Shown: piece by piece, positions 47,007-57,053 of the stretch | How the letters are laid out: each line of letters starts with the position of its first letter | Numbering within the stretch: position 1 is the stretch's first letter | NCBI RefSeq assembly: GCF_039134705.1 | Contig: NZ_CP146256.1 | Span: 620,001-684,000 of the forward strand | DNA length: 64,000 nucleotides | Origin: Kineothrix sp. IPX-CK | GTDB lineage: Bacteria; Bacillota; Clostridia; Lachnospirales; Lachnospiraceae | Reading direction: 5' to 3' | The notes under the pieces: model-generated | The model's input: only the letters and a program-made list of their open reading frames with translations | Databases searched by the model: none | Told to the model about the DNA's origin: nothing | Position numbers and translations under genes: made by a program

Positions 47007-47065
47007 ATGTATAATCATAATCACAAAGTAATTCATAAACCGAAACGGAAGGAGGGATAGAGAGA

Positions 47066-49477
47066 ATGCGGCACGAAGACCTGATAAAACAGATGACAGC
47101 AAAGCAAAAGGTCGCGTTTTTAACCGGAAAAAATGAATGGGAATCCAGAGAATATCCGCAGTTTGGAATTCCCGGTCTCTTTTTCTCTGACGGGCCGAGC
47201 GGTGTGCGAAAGCAGGAAGGCGCGGGAGATCACCTAGGACTGAATCCTTCGGTTCCGGCAACCTGTTTCCCGTCTCCGTCCACACTGGCCAACAGCTGGG
47301 AGGAACAGTTGGAGGAAAAAGTCGGAGAGGCTTTGGGCAGAGAAGCCGTATTGCAAAACATTCACGTTTTACTTGCGCCGGGACTCAATATAAAGAGGAA
47401 TCCGTTGTGCGGAAGAAATTTTGAATATTTTTCGGAAGATCCGTACTTATCCGGAAAAATGGCTGCAGCAGCCATAAGAGGAATTCAAAAAAACGGCGTC
47501 GGGGCATGCGCAAAACATTTTGCCGTGAACAGCCAGGAAGAACGGCGTATGGCGCTGAATGCGAAACTGGACGAAAAAACTTTGCGGGAATTGTATCTGA
47601 CGGGATTTGAAATTGCCGTAGAAGAAGGTCACCCACAGGCGGTCATGTCAGCATACAATGAGATAAACGGCATTTATGCAAATGAAAATGAATTCCTGTT
47701 AACGCAGATTTTAAGAAAAGAATGGGGATTTGACGGATTTGTAGTGACAGACTGGGGCGGCGGAAACGATTTTACGGAAGGCGTAAAAAGCGGATCTACT
47801 CTTCAGATGCCGGGATGTGGACTGGACAGTGCCAGAGAATTGTTGCAGGCTCTTGAGGACGGAAAGATCACGGAAGAACAAATAGATGAGCGCGTGGATG
47901 AATTGCTGGATGCCGCATTGACAATACCAAAGAAGGTCGCGGAAAAAAGACAGCAGTTGGAAAATCCGGTGAAGGTTTATTCCGAGAATCATAAAATAGC
48001 GGAGGAAGCAGCGGAGAAAAGTGCTGTTTTGCTGAAAAATGAGGATGCAATCCTTCCTTTAAAGCAAGACCGGAAAATAGCGATCATCGGAGATTTTGCT
48101 TTTGAACCGAGGTATCAGGGAGCCGGATCCTCCTGTGTAAGAGCAATCGGGGTGGAAACGATCGTCGACCTTGCCGATAAAATGGGACTTCCTATCGTAG
48201 GAGCGGCGAGAGGCTATCAGAGAAACGGAAAAGAAGATAAAAAGCGGGAAAAAGAAGCGCTGGAGCTGGCCGAGCAGGCGGATATCGTATTGTATTTTCT
48301 GGGTCTTGCGGAATCCCTGGAGACGGAGGGCAAGGACAGAAAGGATATCAATATCGCACAGAACCAGATACAATTGCTTCACGAATTAGCTCGTAAAAAT
48401 CCCAATATAGTGGCGGTGCTCAGTACAGGAAGCATGGTAAATACCTGGTGGAAAGGAGACTGTAAGGCAATTTTGCTGGATGGACTTGCCGGAGAAGCGG
48501 GAGCCGGAGCTGTGTGGAAATTGCTGACCGGTGAATGCAATCCATCCGGAAAATTAACCGAGACCTGGCTGAGAAGCTATGAAGATACGCCGTCCTATCC
48601 GGATTATCCGGCAAAGGAACGTGATCTGGTATATAAAGAAGGAATTTTTGTCGGCTATCGCTATTTTGACAAAAACCAAATACCGGTGTCGTACCCCTTC
48701 GGCTACGGACTGTCCTATACCACATTTGCGTACAGAGATCTCAGGACAGACGAAAACGGAATCCGATTATATGTAAAAAACACGGGACCAAGAGAAGGAA
48801 GTGAGATCGTTCAGATGTACATAAGTCTTCCGGAAAGCCGGATCGTGAGACCGGAGAAGGAATTAAAAGGATTTTACAAAGTACACTTGCTTCCGGGTGA
48901 GGAAAAAGAGGTTGCGATTCCTTTTGACGATAAGACCTTCCGCTTCTTCTGTGAGAGATGTGGGAAGTGGAAGACGGAGAAAGGCACCTATCAGATTCTG
49001 GTGGGAGCAAGCAGCCAGGACATTCGCCTGAAATCCTCCGTCTTCGTGGAAGGAACCCGGACAGAGACGGAAGAAAGCGAGGACTTGCGGCAGGATAAGC
49101 AAAATAGCCTCAAAAAAGAAGACAAAAAGGGAAATTCTGCAAAAAGAATTCTGCTAAACAGAAATGATCCGCTATCAAGCATGATTTATGCGAGAAATCC
49201 TGTGGCAAGGCTGATTGCCCATGGTATGAAAAGAAAGATCGACAGAGCGGAAAAGGAGGGACAGCCTGTTGACTTAAATACCCTGTTCCGCTATAATATG
49301 CCGTTTCGGGCGATTGCAAAGATGACGGAAGGCATGGTATCCATGAAAATGGTAGACAGTATGCTAAAGATGATAAACGGTCATTTTTGTTCCGGTTTAT
49401 GTTCATTGGTAAAAGAGTTCTTCAGAAATCAAAAAGCAAATAAAGCGTATGAAAAAGAACTGAAGCAAAATATATAA
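47066..49477 (+). CDS. Glycoside hydrolase family 3, cytoplasmic beta-glycosidase
   Basis: An 803-residue GH3 enzyme, no signal peptide. N-domain with LAPGLNIKRNPLCGRNFEYF, KHFAVNSQEERR and the nucleophile Asp in VVTDWGGGND near 228. C-domain with ENHKIAEEAAEKSAVLLKNE, then FnIII-like YPFGYGLSYTTF. The last about 130 residues (RNDPLSSMIYARNPVARLIA onward) are a basic helical extension beyond the usual GH3 end, with no recognised function. GGAGGG precedes the ATG. First gene of a five-gene operon. Confidence 0.93.
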   Translation: MRHEDLIKQMTAKQKVAFLTGKNEWESREYPQFGIPGLFFSDGPSGVRKQEGAGDHLGLNPSVPATCFPSPSTLANSWEEQLEEKVGEALGREAVLQNIHVLLAPGLNIKRNPLCGRNFEYFSEDPYLSGKMAAAAIRGIQKNGVGACAKHFAVNSQEERRMALNAKLDEKTLRELYLTGFEIAVEEGHPQAVMSAYNEINGIYANENEFLLTQILRKEWGFDGFVVTDWGGGNDFTEGVKSGSTLQMPGCGLDSARELLQALEDGKITEEQIDERVDELLDAALTIPKKVAEKRQQLENPVKVYSENHKIAEEAAEKSAVLLKNEDAILPLKQDRKIAIIGDFAFEPRYQGAGSSCVRAIGVETIVDLADKMGLPIVGAARGYQRNGKEDKKREKEALELAEQADIVLYFLGLAESLETEGKDRKDINIAQNQIQLLHELARKNPNIVAVLSTGSMVNTWWKGDCKAILLDGLAGEAGAGAVWKLLTGECNPSGKLTETWLRSYEDTPSYPDYPAKERDLVYKEGIFVGYRYFDKNQIPVSYPFGYGLSYTTFAYRDLRTDENGIRLYVKNTGPREGSEIVQMYISLPESRIVRPEKELKGFYKVHLLPGEEKEVAIPFDDKTFRFFCERCGKWKTEKGTYQILVGASSQDIRLKSSVFVEGTRTETEESEDLRQDKQNSLKKEDKKGNSAKRILLNRNDPLSSMIYARNPVARLIAHGMKRKIDRAEKEGQPVDLNTLFRYNMPFRAIAKMTEGMVSMKMVDSMLKMINGHFCSGLCSLVKEFFRNQKANKAYEKELKQNI

Positions 49478-49487
49478 GGAGGAACCT

Positions 49488-52403
49488 ATGAAAAAGAAAG
49501 AAGCAAAGGGAGTGTGGAAAGCATTAAGTCTGGGCCTCAGCCTGCTGCTTGCAGTATCTGCGGCAGGTACGGATGCTGTTTTTACATGGCAGAACACAAT
49601 TACCAGATATATGGGAACCACGACAGGAAGTGTAACAGGAGCTGACGGAGATAATAATTTCGTGTCAGACTATTCCAGCATTGAAGACCTGCTGGCAGCA
49701 AAAAGGGATCTGTGTATACAGATCGGAGAAGAGGGCTGTGTATTATTAAAGAATGAAAATGATGCACTTCCTATCAACAAGACGGATAAGATCAGTCTCT
49801 TTGGAAGAAACAGTACCGACTTTGTAGTGGGATTGTCTGCCGGCGGCGGAAAAATATCAGGAGATGATGATTTGAAGACCGTATTTGATTCCGTAGGCGT
49901 CTCCATCAATGAGACTCTTTGGAATTATTACACCAGCAGCGAGGAAGGCAAGAGAAGATCTTCAGAGCAGATCAAGATTGGTGAAATCGATCCGGCTTCC
50001 TATCCTTCCGATGTAAAGGCAAGTTATTCGGAATACAGTGATGCGGCATTTGTGGTAATCTCCAGAAACTTCGGAGAGGGACATGATGCACCTACCGATC
50101 CTGCGGCAATTCTTGACGGTGACGGCACACACTATGCACTGCAGCTTCAGGAAAAAGAAAGAGCAGTGATCGAGGAAGCTAAGAAATGCTCGGATAAAGT
50201 CATCGTTATCATCAACAGTGATAACGTAATGGAAATCGGCGAATTGAAGGATGATCCTGAGATTGATGCGATTCTGCAGGTAGGTGGTACCGGTGTGTAT
50301 GGTTTGTACGGCGTGGCAAATGTCATTACCGGTGAGACATCTCCTTCCGGACATCTGGTAGATACTTATGCATACAGCAATTTCTCTTCTCCTGCGTCAC
50401 AGAATTACGGTGACTTCAGCTTCAGCAATTACGATCATACCTATGTGGTATATCAGGAAGGTATTTATGTAGGTTATAAATACTACGAGACAAGATATGA
50501 AGATGCAGTCATGGGACAGGGAAATGCAGTGTCTGCGGCAGGTGCTGTGAACAGTGAAGGCGACTGGAACTATCAGCAGGAAATCGTATATCCATTCGGA
50601 TACGGACTTTCCTATACAGAGTTTACACAGAAAATCACAGATGTATCCTGGGATACGGAGAACAGAACTGTTACGGTAACCGTTGATGTAAAGAACATCG
50701 GAGATTACGACGGAAAAAGTGTCGTAGAACTTTATGCACAGACACCTTATACCGAATATGATAAGGAAAATAAGGTGGAAAAAGCATCTGTACAGCTGGT
50801 TGGCTACGGCAAGACACAGACACTTGCGGCTGGAACCGGTGAAGAGACCGTTACAATCACAGTCAATATGGATCATCTCGCAAGCTATGATTATACCGGA
50901 GCGGGAACTTACATTTTGGATTACGGAACCTATTATTTCGCAATCGGTAATGGATCGCATGAAGCTGCCAATAATATTCTGGCAGCAAAAGGATATACGA
51001 CAGCAGACGGAATGGATGCCGAAGGAGATGCACAGAAGGCAGTTACCTATGAGTATACCGGAAGCGGAGAAGTGGATGCACAGACCTGTTCAACTTCTTC
51101 TTATACAGGAGCAGAAATCACCAATCAGCTGGAGAGCGTAGATCTGAATTACTATGGTGAAGATTTAGTGACCTACTTATCCAGAAGTGACTGGAGCGGA
51201 ACCTGGAGCGGCCCGATCAGCTTAAGCGCAACCGATCAGATGCAGCAGCTGCTGTCAGACGGATCTTCTTATTCTGTAGAGACCACTGATAATGATCTGT
51301 CTAACGTAAAGGAAGGCGTCAACTACGCATCAACCGCAACAAATGTGAATTTCTATGAGTTATACGGAAAAGATTATGATGATCCTATCTGGGAAGATGC
51401 ATTGAATCAGCTGACACTGGATGAGATGACAAGAATTGTCGGTCTTGCCAACAGTGGAACAATCAGCTCTATCAATATGCCTGAGTATCTGCAGTTTGAC
51501 GGACCTCTGGGAATCGTAGGAAGTTACGAAACAGATAAGATCGAATATGCCGTATCTGCAACCATGTATCCCACAGAGCCGATGTGGGCAAGCACCTACA
51601 ATCATGAACTGGCACTTGAGATCGGCAAAATGTACGGAAATGACGGACTGTGGACCGGATATCAGTGTGTATGGGGTCCCGGATGTGATACGCACAGAAC
51701 ACCTTTTTGCGGAAGAAATGCAGAGTATTTCAGTGAAGACGGTGTGATCGCTTATTACTTCGCAAAAGAAATGAGTGAAGGCTCCATCGAATATGGTCTG
51801 AGCTGCGGACCTAAGCATTTTGTATTAAACGATCAGGAAGTAAATAGAGGCGAGGTAGCAACCTTTGCCAATGAACAGGCAATACGTGAGATCTATCTGA
51901 GAGCATTTGAAGGACCTATGGCAGCAGGAAAAGCACTGGATGCGATGTGCGGTAAGAACCACATGGGTTGTATGCCGGCTTCTGCACTGGAAAGCCTGCT
52001 TCGCAATATCGTACAGGATGAATGGGGATTCAAGGGAGCGATCATATCGGATTCCTCCGAAGAGAAAAACAGCAGCGGAGCGTTCGCAGTAGTTGCCGGA
52101 CTGACAGAATTCGATACCATGACGAAGGCTTATATCAGCGGTTCCGGTTCCCTGACTCCTGAGAAGATCAGCAGCGATGCAACATTATTCACAGCCGTGA
52201 GAGAGGCTTGTCACAGAAATCTGTATCTGTTTGCCAATACTTCTCTTACAAACAACTTAAGCAGTGATACCGTTGTAGCCAACCAAATGACCTGGTATCA
52301 GATCACAATGATCATTATAACAATTGTAATTGCAGTATTGCTGGCAGGAGCAGTCGCAATGCAGTTGATCGGCAAGAAAACGCGTCAGAAGGAGGTGAAA
52401 TAA
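49488..52403 (+). CDS. Membrane-anchored GH3 enzyme with permuted domain order
   Basis: A 971-residue protein. An N-terminal hydrophobic segment acts as signal or anchor. The GH3 C-domain comes first (about 60-370, CVLLKNENDALPINKTDKIS), then FnIII-like (YPFGYGLSYTEF near 370), and the catalytic N-domain last (about 620-900, RTPFCGRNAEYFSEDG, KHFVLNDQEVNRGE, nucleophile Asp in AIISDSSEE near 853). This reversed order is known for some ruminal and gut beta-glucosidases. A C-terminal membrane helix (MIIITIVIAVLLAGAVAMQL) keeps it at the cell surface. Confidence 0.92.
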   Translation: MKKKEAKGVWKALSLGLSLLLAVSAAGTDAVFTWQNTITRYMGTTTGSVTGADGDNNFVSDYSSIEDLLAAKRDLCIQIGEEGCVLLKNENDALPINKTDKISLFGRNSTDFVVGLSAGGGKISGDDDLKTVFDSVGVSINETLWNYYTSSEEGKRRSSEQIKIGEIDPASYPSDVKASYSEYSDAAFVVISRNFGEGHDAPTDPAAILDGDGTHYALQLQEKERAVIEEAKKCSDKVIVIINSDNVMEIGELKDDPEIDAILQVGGTGVYGLYGVANVITGETSPSGHLVDTYAYSNFSSPASQNYGDFSFSNYDHTYVVYQEGIYVGYKYYETRYEDAVMGQGNAVSAAGAVNSEGDWNYQQEIVYPFGYGLSYTEFTQKITDVSWDTENRTVTVTVDVKNIGDYDGKSVVELYAQTPYTEYDKENKVEKASVQLVGYGKTQTLAAGTGEETVTITVNMDHLASYDYTGAGTYILDYGTYYFAIGNGSHEAANNILAAKGYTTADGMDAEGDAQKAVTYEYTGSGEVDAQTCSTSSYTGAEITNQLESVDLNYYGEDLVTYLSRSDWSGTWSGPISLSATDQMQQLLSDGSSYSVETTDNDLSNVKEGVNYASTATNVNFYELYGKDYDDPIWEDALNQLTLDEMTRIVGLANSGTISSINMPEYLQFDGPLGIVGSYETDKIEYAVSATMYPTEPMWASTYNHELALEIGKMYGNDGLWTGYQCVWGPGCDTHRTPFCGRNAEYFSEDGVIAYYFAKEMSEGSIEYGLSCGPKHFVLNDQEVNRGEVATFANEQAIREIYLRAFEGPMAAGKALDAMCGKNHMGCMPASALESLLRNIVQDEWGFKGAIISDSSEEKNSSGAFAVVAGLTEFDTMTKAYISGSGSLTPEKISSDATLFTAVREACHRNLYLFANTSLTNNLSSDTVVANQMTWYQITMIIITIVIAVLLAGAVAMQLIGKKTRQKEVK

Positions 52404-52404
52404 T

Positions 52405-52809
52405 ATGGAAAAGATTAAAATCGGTATCAAACAAAGTAAGAAAGGCCTGATCTGCTCCATCATTGCGATTGTCGGAATTGTCGTCGGATTAGTGATGTAT
52501 ATTGTCACAACAGGAAATACAAACGGAGAAGTGAGTATTGTATTGACGGTGATTGCCATTATAGCAGCGCTGCTTGCAGCAACCTCCTGTTTCCTGTTTT
52601 ATGCAGACGGATTTTTATCCATAATATCTGCCGCGTTTTCCCTGTACTGCATGTTGATGTTCGTGTCATCTCAGGCGGACAGCATCGGATATGCGGCAGC
52701 AGGGATCTCCGATATCGGATATGGAATCCAGAGCACGCTGATCGTGGGCTGTATCTGTTATTTGGCAGCGGTAGTTACGGAAAGTATTGCGGTTTTTTCA
52801 AAACAATAA
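52405..52809 (+). CDS. Small membrane protein, four helices
   Basis: A 134-residue protein with about four membrane segments (SIIAIVGIVVGLVMYIV, VLTVIAIIAALLAATSCFLF and two more). It starts 2 bases after the GH3 stop and sits between the permuted GH3 and a lipoprotein. No family recognised; role in the glycosidase operon unclear. Confidence 0.7.
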   Translation: MEKIKIGIKQSKKGLICSIIAIVGIVVGLVMYIVTTGNTNGEVSIVLTVIAIIAALLAATSCFLFYADGFLSIISAAFSLYCMLMFVSSQADSIGYAAAGISDIGYGIQSTLIVGCICYLAAVVTESIAVFSKQ

Positions 52810-52837
52810 TGATAAATTCAAAAAGGAGAACAAAACG

Positions 52838-53371
52838 ATGAGAAAAACGAAGAGATTTTTAGCAACATTACTGGCAGGAATCATGGTAGTGGCAATGGCA
52901 GGCTGCGGAAGCAAGAGTGGCGGAAACAAAGAGGATGTTACTTATTCTATTCAGGGCAACTACATCTATGAAAACGAAGACGGAGGAAATACCGATGCAA
53001 ACGGTGTAACCTGGTATCTCATGGTGGATTCCGAGACCAAATTCCACATTGTAGGCGTAAAACCTTATACGGATGCAGCACCGTCTCTGCGTATTGATGA
53101 GGGACAGGTCGTAAGTGTAAACGGATATACACTGGATTGTAACTTCACCCCGTATTCTTCCTTCATGCAGTATCTGCAGCATGGACAGAATGACGAAGCT
53201 ACCACTGAAACCGTAATGTCTATTACACAGGAAGCAATCGACGAGTACATGGACAAGACCGGTGACGAGTTCTTCCAGATCGAGCTGAACAGAACCAGCA
53301 ATGACAATATGGCAAGCGGTACTTTCAAAGTATTAAATGATGTAGATCTCGGCTGGGGCTCCTGGCAGTAA
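52838..53371 (+). CDS. Lipoprotein of the glycosidase operon
   Basis: A 177-residue lipoprotein. Signal with lipobox MVVAMAGCGSK (Cys near 24). The mature part begins with a Gly/Ser linker and has YSIQGNYIYENEDGGNTDAN and WYLMVDSETKFHIVGVKPY, beta-rich. AAAAAGGAGAA precedes ATG 52838. It may bind or position substrate at the membrane; inferred from context. Confidence 0.8.
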   Translation: MRKTKRFLATLLAGIMVVAMAGCGSKSGGNKEDVTYSIQGNYIYENEDGGNTDANGVTWYLMVDSETKFHIVGVKPYTDAAPSLRIDEGQVVSVNGYTLDCNFTPYSSFMQYLQHGQNDEATTETVMSITQEAIDEYMDKTGDEFFQIELNRTSNDNMASGTFKVLNDVDLGWGSWQ

Positions 53372-53382
53372 GGGTATCTTAG

Positions 53383-55776
53383 ATGAAGAAAATCGATTTT
53401 AATGCGGACTGGGAATATGAGGTGCTGACGAATCGGGCAGAGCATCCGGGCAGGGAAAAAATCACCCTGCCCCACGATGCCATGCTTCATGAGAAGCGGA
53501 CAGAGAACAGCCCGGGAGCACAAAATACCGGATATTTTGAAGGAAACGACTATTTATACTGCAAATCTTTTTGGGTGCCCGAAAACTGGAGGGAAAAACA
53601 TATTCTGATCGAGTTTGAGGGCATTTATCGTAATGCGGATATCCGGTTGAACGGAGAACAGATTTACTGCCGCCCAAATGGATACATGCAGTTCCTACTA
53701 TCGTTGGATGACCGGTTACAGTACGGAAAAGAAAACACCATAGAAGTCTATGTGAAAAATTCCGACCAGCCGAACAGCAGGTGGTACTCCGGAGCCGGCA
53801 TATACAGACCGGCATGGTTATATGTGGGAGAAAAGAGTGCTGTCGAGCCGGAAAACATCAGGATCACAACTGTGAAAACGTCACCGGCATTTGTGAAATT
53901 CGAAATATACGCGCAGGCACCGTGTAGGATCACCCTGGAAATAGGACACGGGCTGCAGGATGACGAAGTATATTTTATCACGGAAAGCAAAGATTCGGAT
54001 GAATGCGGAAACGTAGCTTTGTTAATCAAGGTAGAAAATGCAAGATTGTGGAGTGCGGAGAATCCGTACCTGTATCGATATCGCATTACCGCCGGGGCAG
54101 ATGTCAGCACAGGAACCTTTGGAATCCGTGAACTTAGCTGGGATGCAGAGAAAGGTTTCTGCATAAACGGCGTAAGAACGATTCTTAAGGGAGCCTGCAT
54201 TCATCATGATAACGGTCTTCTCGGAGCCTGCTGTTATCCGGATGCCGAGGAACGTAAAGTAAGACTTTTGAAAGAGACCGGATATAATGCGATCAGGTCT
54301 GCACATAATCCCTGTTCCAAAGCATTGCTGGATGCCTGTGACAGACTGGGAATGCTGGTGCTGGATGAATATACTGACATGTGGTATATCCATAAAACAC
54401 GTTATGACTATGCGTTGTATATGGAAAACCAGTGGGAAAAAGATCTGCTGGACATGGTGAACAAAGACTATAACCACCCCTGTGTTGTGATGTATTCCAC
54501 CGGAAACGAAGTGGCGGAAACGGCACAGGAAAAAGGGATAGAGCTGACGAAGGATATGACAGCCTATCTGCACCGCCTGGATCGTACGAGGCCGGTAACC
54601 TGCGGTGTCAATATTTTCTTCAATTTGCTGAGTTCTATGGGATTTGGTGTGTACAGTGATAAAAAAGCAGAAGACACATCTCCCAAAAAGAAAGCGGTAG
54701 GCAGTGAATTCTATAACCGTCTGGCAGGAATGGTGGGAGATACCTTCATGAAAATGGGGGCGTGTCTGCACGGCTGTGACGTAAAGACAAGAGATGCCTA
54801 TGAAAATATGGATATTGCGGGATATAATTACGGGATTTTGCGATATCGGCATGATTTGAAAAAATATCCGAAAAGACTGATTTTGGGAACGGAAACATTT
54901 TGCAGGGACGCTGCGAAGTTTTATGAAATTGCGGAAAAACATCCAAGAATACTGGGAGATTTCGTATGGGCCGGAATGGATTACATCGGCGAGACCGGAG
55001 TCGGAGCCTGGGAATATGAGGATTATGCACCGAAGAATGCACCGAAAAGCCATTGGCTTACAGCGGGAAGCGGAAGAATCGATATCACCGGAAAGCCTTT
55101 GGGAGAAGCATTGTATACAAAGGTGGTGTATGAACAGGAAAAAGGACCGTTTTTGGCAGTGCGGCCGGTATACCAGACTGGAAAGCATTCTCCTTCCGCC
55201 TGGAAGATGACGGATGCCATGGAATCCTGGTCCTTCCGCGGATGCGAAGGGAAACGTGCGGAAGTGGAAGTATACACGAGAGAGTCCGCGGCGGCATTGT
55301 TTTTAAATGGCAGGAAGATAGCAAAAAAGAAAAGGAAAAAGGATTGCAGGATCCGATTCACCGTTCCTTATGAAAACGGATGCCTGAAAGCTATTGTCTA
55401 TGATGAGGCCGGAGAGGAAGCAGGCTGCTGCGAACTGATTACAGCCGGAGCAACTACCTGCCTGCTAATGATTCCGGAAAAGAGCACAGTAAGACCGGGG
55501 GAACTTCTCTATGTGAGACTGCGATACACAGATGAAAAGGGGATTTTAAAACCGATGGAACATCATCGTATGCAGATCTCGGTGACAGGAGGAAAACTCC
55601 TCGGATTTGGCAATGCCTGCCCTTGTAATCCCGAAGGATATCTTAACAGTTATGCGGATTCCTATTACGGAGAGGCACTTGCAATCATACAGGCGCAGCA
55701 GGCCGACACGATCGTCGCCAGAGCGAATGACGGAAGTCTGGAACAGGAAATACAGGTACCGGTCATATCGGGATAA
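53383..55776 (+). CDS. Glycoside hydrolase family 2 (beta-galactosidase-like)
   Basis: A 797-residue GH2 enzyme without a signal peptide. Sugar-binding domain 1-170 (FNADWEYEVLTNRAEHPGRE, GIYRNADIRLNGEQIYCRPN), Ig-like domain, then the TIM barrel with GACIHHDNGLLGACCYPDA, acid/base Glu in STGNEVAE near 376 and nucleophile Glu in ILGTETFCRDA near 504. C-terminal GH2-type domains follow. Beta-galactosidase, glucuronidase or mannosidase specificity cannot be told from here. Last gene of the GH3-GH2 operon. Confidence 0.92.
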   Translation: MKKIDFNADWEYEVLTNRAEHPGREKITLPHDAMLHEKRTENSPGAQNTGYFEGNDYLYCKSFWVPENWREKHILIEFEGIYRNADIRLNGEQIYCRPNGYMQFLLSLDDRLQYGKENTIEVYVKNSDQPNSRWYSGAGIYRPAWLYVGEKSAVEPENIRITTVKTSPAFVKFEIYAQAPCRITLEIGHGLQDDEVYFITESKDSDECGNVALLIKVENARLWSAENPYLYRYRITAGADVSTGTFGIRELSWDAEKGFCINGVRTILKGACIHHDNGLLGACCYPDAEERKVRLLKETGYNAIRSAHNPCSKALLDACDRLGMLVLDEYTDMWYIHKTRYDYALYMENQWEKDLLDMVNKDYNHPCVVMYSTGNEVAETAQEKGIELTKDMTAYLHRLDRTRPVTCGVNIFFNLLSSMGFGVYSDKKAEDTSPKKKAVGSEFYNRLAGMVGDTFMKMGACLHGCDVKTRDAYENMDIAGYNYGILRYRHDLKKYPKRLILGTETFCRDAAKFYEIAEKHPRILGDFVWAGMDYIGETGVGAWEYEDYAPKNAPKSHWLTAGSGRIDITGKPLGEALYTKVVYEQEKGPFLAVRPVYQTGKHSPSAWKMTDAMESWSFRGCEGKRAEVEVYTRESAAALFLNGRKIAKKKRKKDCRIRFTVPYENGCLKAIVYDEAGEEAGCCELITAGATTCLLMIPEKSTVRPGELLYVRLRYTDEKGILKPMEHHRMQISVTGGKLLGFGNACPCNPEGYLNSYADSYYGEALAIIQAQQADTIVARANDGSLEQEIQVPVISG

Positions 55777-55825
55777 AAGAACAGAAGGATGAGGTGTATA
55801 CGAGCAAGACAGAGGTGATGACTTA

Positions 55826-56422
55826 ATGAAAGAAAAATGGCGTAATTTCGCCGAAGACCATAAAAATATCATGGAATTCCTGAAGTTTTTTATCATCAGT
55901 AACGGAGTAACGGTGTTGCAGATGATATTGATGCCTGTTTTTAAAGGAATATTTGCACATACCGGTTTGACGGATATTAATTTTCAGTTGTGGCCGGTGG
56001 ACCGGGAAGCAGACGGATCTACATATTATATTTTCAATTACGCAGCGGGCACACTGGATGCCGGCGGAGGCGGAGGACTTGCCTATTTTCTGGCAGTGCA
56101 GATCACTATGGCGATTGCACAGGTGATCAACTTTTTCTTACAAAGGAATGTTACCTTTAAATCCAAAGGCAATGTGTATAAAGCGGCAATGTGGTACGTA
56201 ATCGCCTATATAATTATTACGCTAAGTGCTGCAGCATTACAGGGCTGGTATAAGGAACCTATTTACACACTGTTCATTCATACCTGGAACATGGGTAAAA
56301 AGGGAGAGACGATTGCAGATCTGATCACAATGATCATTAACTGCATTATTTCTTTCTGGGTGTATTATCCGATTTTGAAAATAATATTTCGTGAGGACAA
56401 AGGCGGAGAAAAGACTGCCTGA
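55826..56422 (+). CDS. GtrA-like membrane protein
   Basis: A 198-residue protein with four hydrophobic segments (FLKFFIISNGVTVLQMILMP, YFLAVQITMAIAQVINFFLQ, WYVIAYIIITLSAAAL, MIINCIISFWVYYPILKIIF). The FLQRNVTFKS motif is typical of GtrA proteins, which flip or handle polyprenyl-linked sugars. It is separated from the GH2 gene by 49 bases. Confidence 0.8.
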   Translation: MKEKWRNFAEDHKNIMEFLKFFIISNGVTVLQMILMPVFKGIFAHTGLTDINFQLWPVDREADGSTYYIFNYAAGTLDAGGGGGLAYFLAVQITMAIAQVINFFLQRNVTFKSKGNVYKAAMWYVIAYIIITLSAAALQGWYKEPIYTLFIHTWNMGKKGETIADLITMIINCIISFWVYYPILKIIFREDKGGEKTA

Positions 56423-56529
56423 TGCAAAGGTTCCCTCTTGCAAAGAAAAGGTTTATAGCATAAAATGAGAATACCTTCTTATCGGAACTTTACCGGGGAG
56501 GAATGCAAGAGACAAAGGAGGACTTTGTT

Positions 56530-57015
56530 ATGAACCTTGTAATTACGATCAGCAGAAGATTCGGAACGGGAGCCAGTCTGATCGCGCAGGAACTGTCAAA
56601 GAAACTGGGAGTGCCGGTATATGATAAGGCATACATAGAGCACGAACTGGACGGCGACAGCTATGCGACGGAAGCAGAAGTCATAAAGGGACTTGCAAAA
56701 CAGCCTTGTATCATTCTGGGACGCTGTGCATCTGAGATCCTGAAGGATCAGCCGAATGTGTTTAATGTGTATGTGTGTGCGGATAAGGAAGACCGCATTG
56801 CACGTATTATGAAAAAAGAGAAGCTTTCTCATGAGGATGCGAAAGCCATGCTCGAGAAAAATGACGCGGAGCGCGCTGATTATTACTACGAAAATACCGG
56901 AAAGGTATGGGGAGATGTGAATAACTATCACATGATCCTGGATACCACGAAGCTGGGAATCGAGAACTGCGCGGATATTCTGATCCGGTATTTCGAGAGA
57001 GTGGAAATCATCTAA
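56530..57015 (+). CDS. Cytidylate kinase-like protein
   Basis: A 161-residue protein of the cytidylate-kinase-like family. The P-loop-like SRRFGTGASLIAQELSKKLG is at the start, and CIILGRCASEILKDQPNVFN and the lid KKEKLSHEDAKAML follow. It is shorter than true Cmk and its substrate is unknown. ATG 56530 is chosen because AAGGAGG lies at 56515; the longer frame from 56503 lacks one. Confidence 0.85.
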   Translation: MNLVITISRRFGTGASLIAQELSKKLGVPVYDKAYIEHELDGDSYATEAEVIKGLAKQPCIILGRCASEILKDQPNVFNVYVCADKEDRIARIMKKEKLSHEDAKAMLEKNDAERADYYYENTGKVWGDVNNYHMILDTTKLGIENCADILIRYFERVEII

Positions 57016-57023
57016 TCATTCAA

Positions 57024-57053
57024 ACAGATGTCTGTAACGGACATCTGTTTTTC
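57024..57053 (+). terminator. Rho-independent terminator
   Basis: AACAGATGTC, TGTAACG loop region, GACATCTGTT followed by TTT. Ends the cytidylate-kinase-like transcript. Confidence 0.8.

Noticed and set aside
54022..55188. A 388-codon minus-strand open frame
   Set aside because: Lies fully opposite the GH2 gene, which has clear catalytic motifs. His/Cys/Phe-rich composition typical of an antisense shadow.
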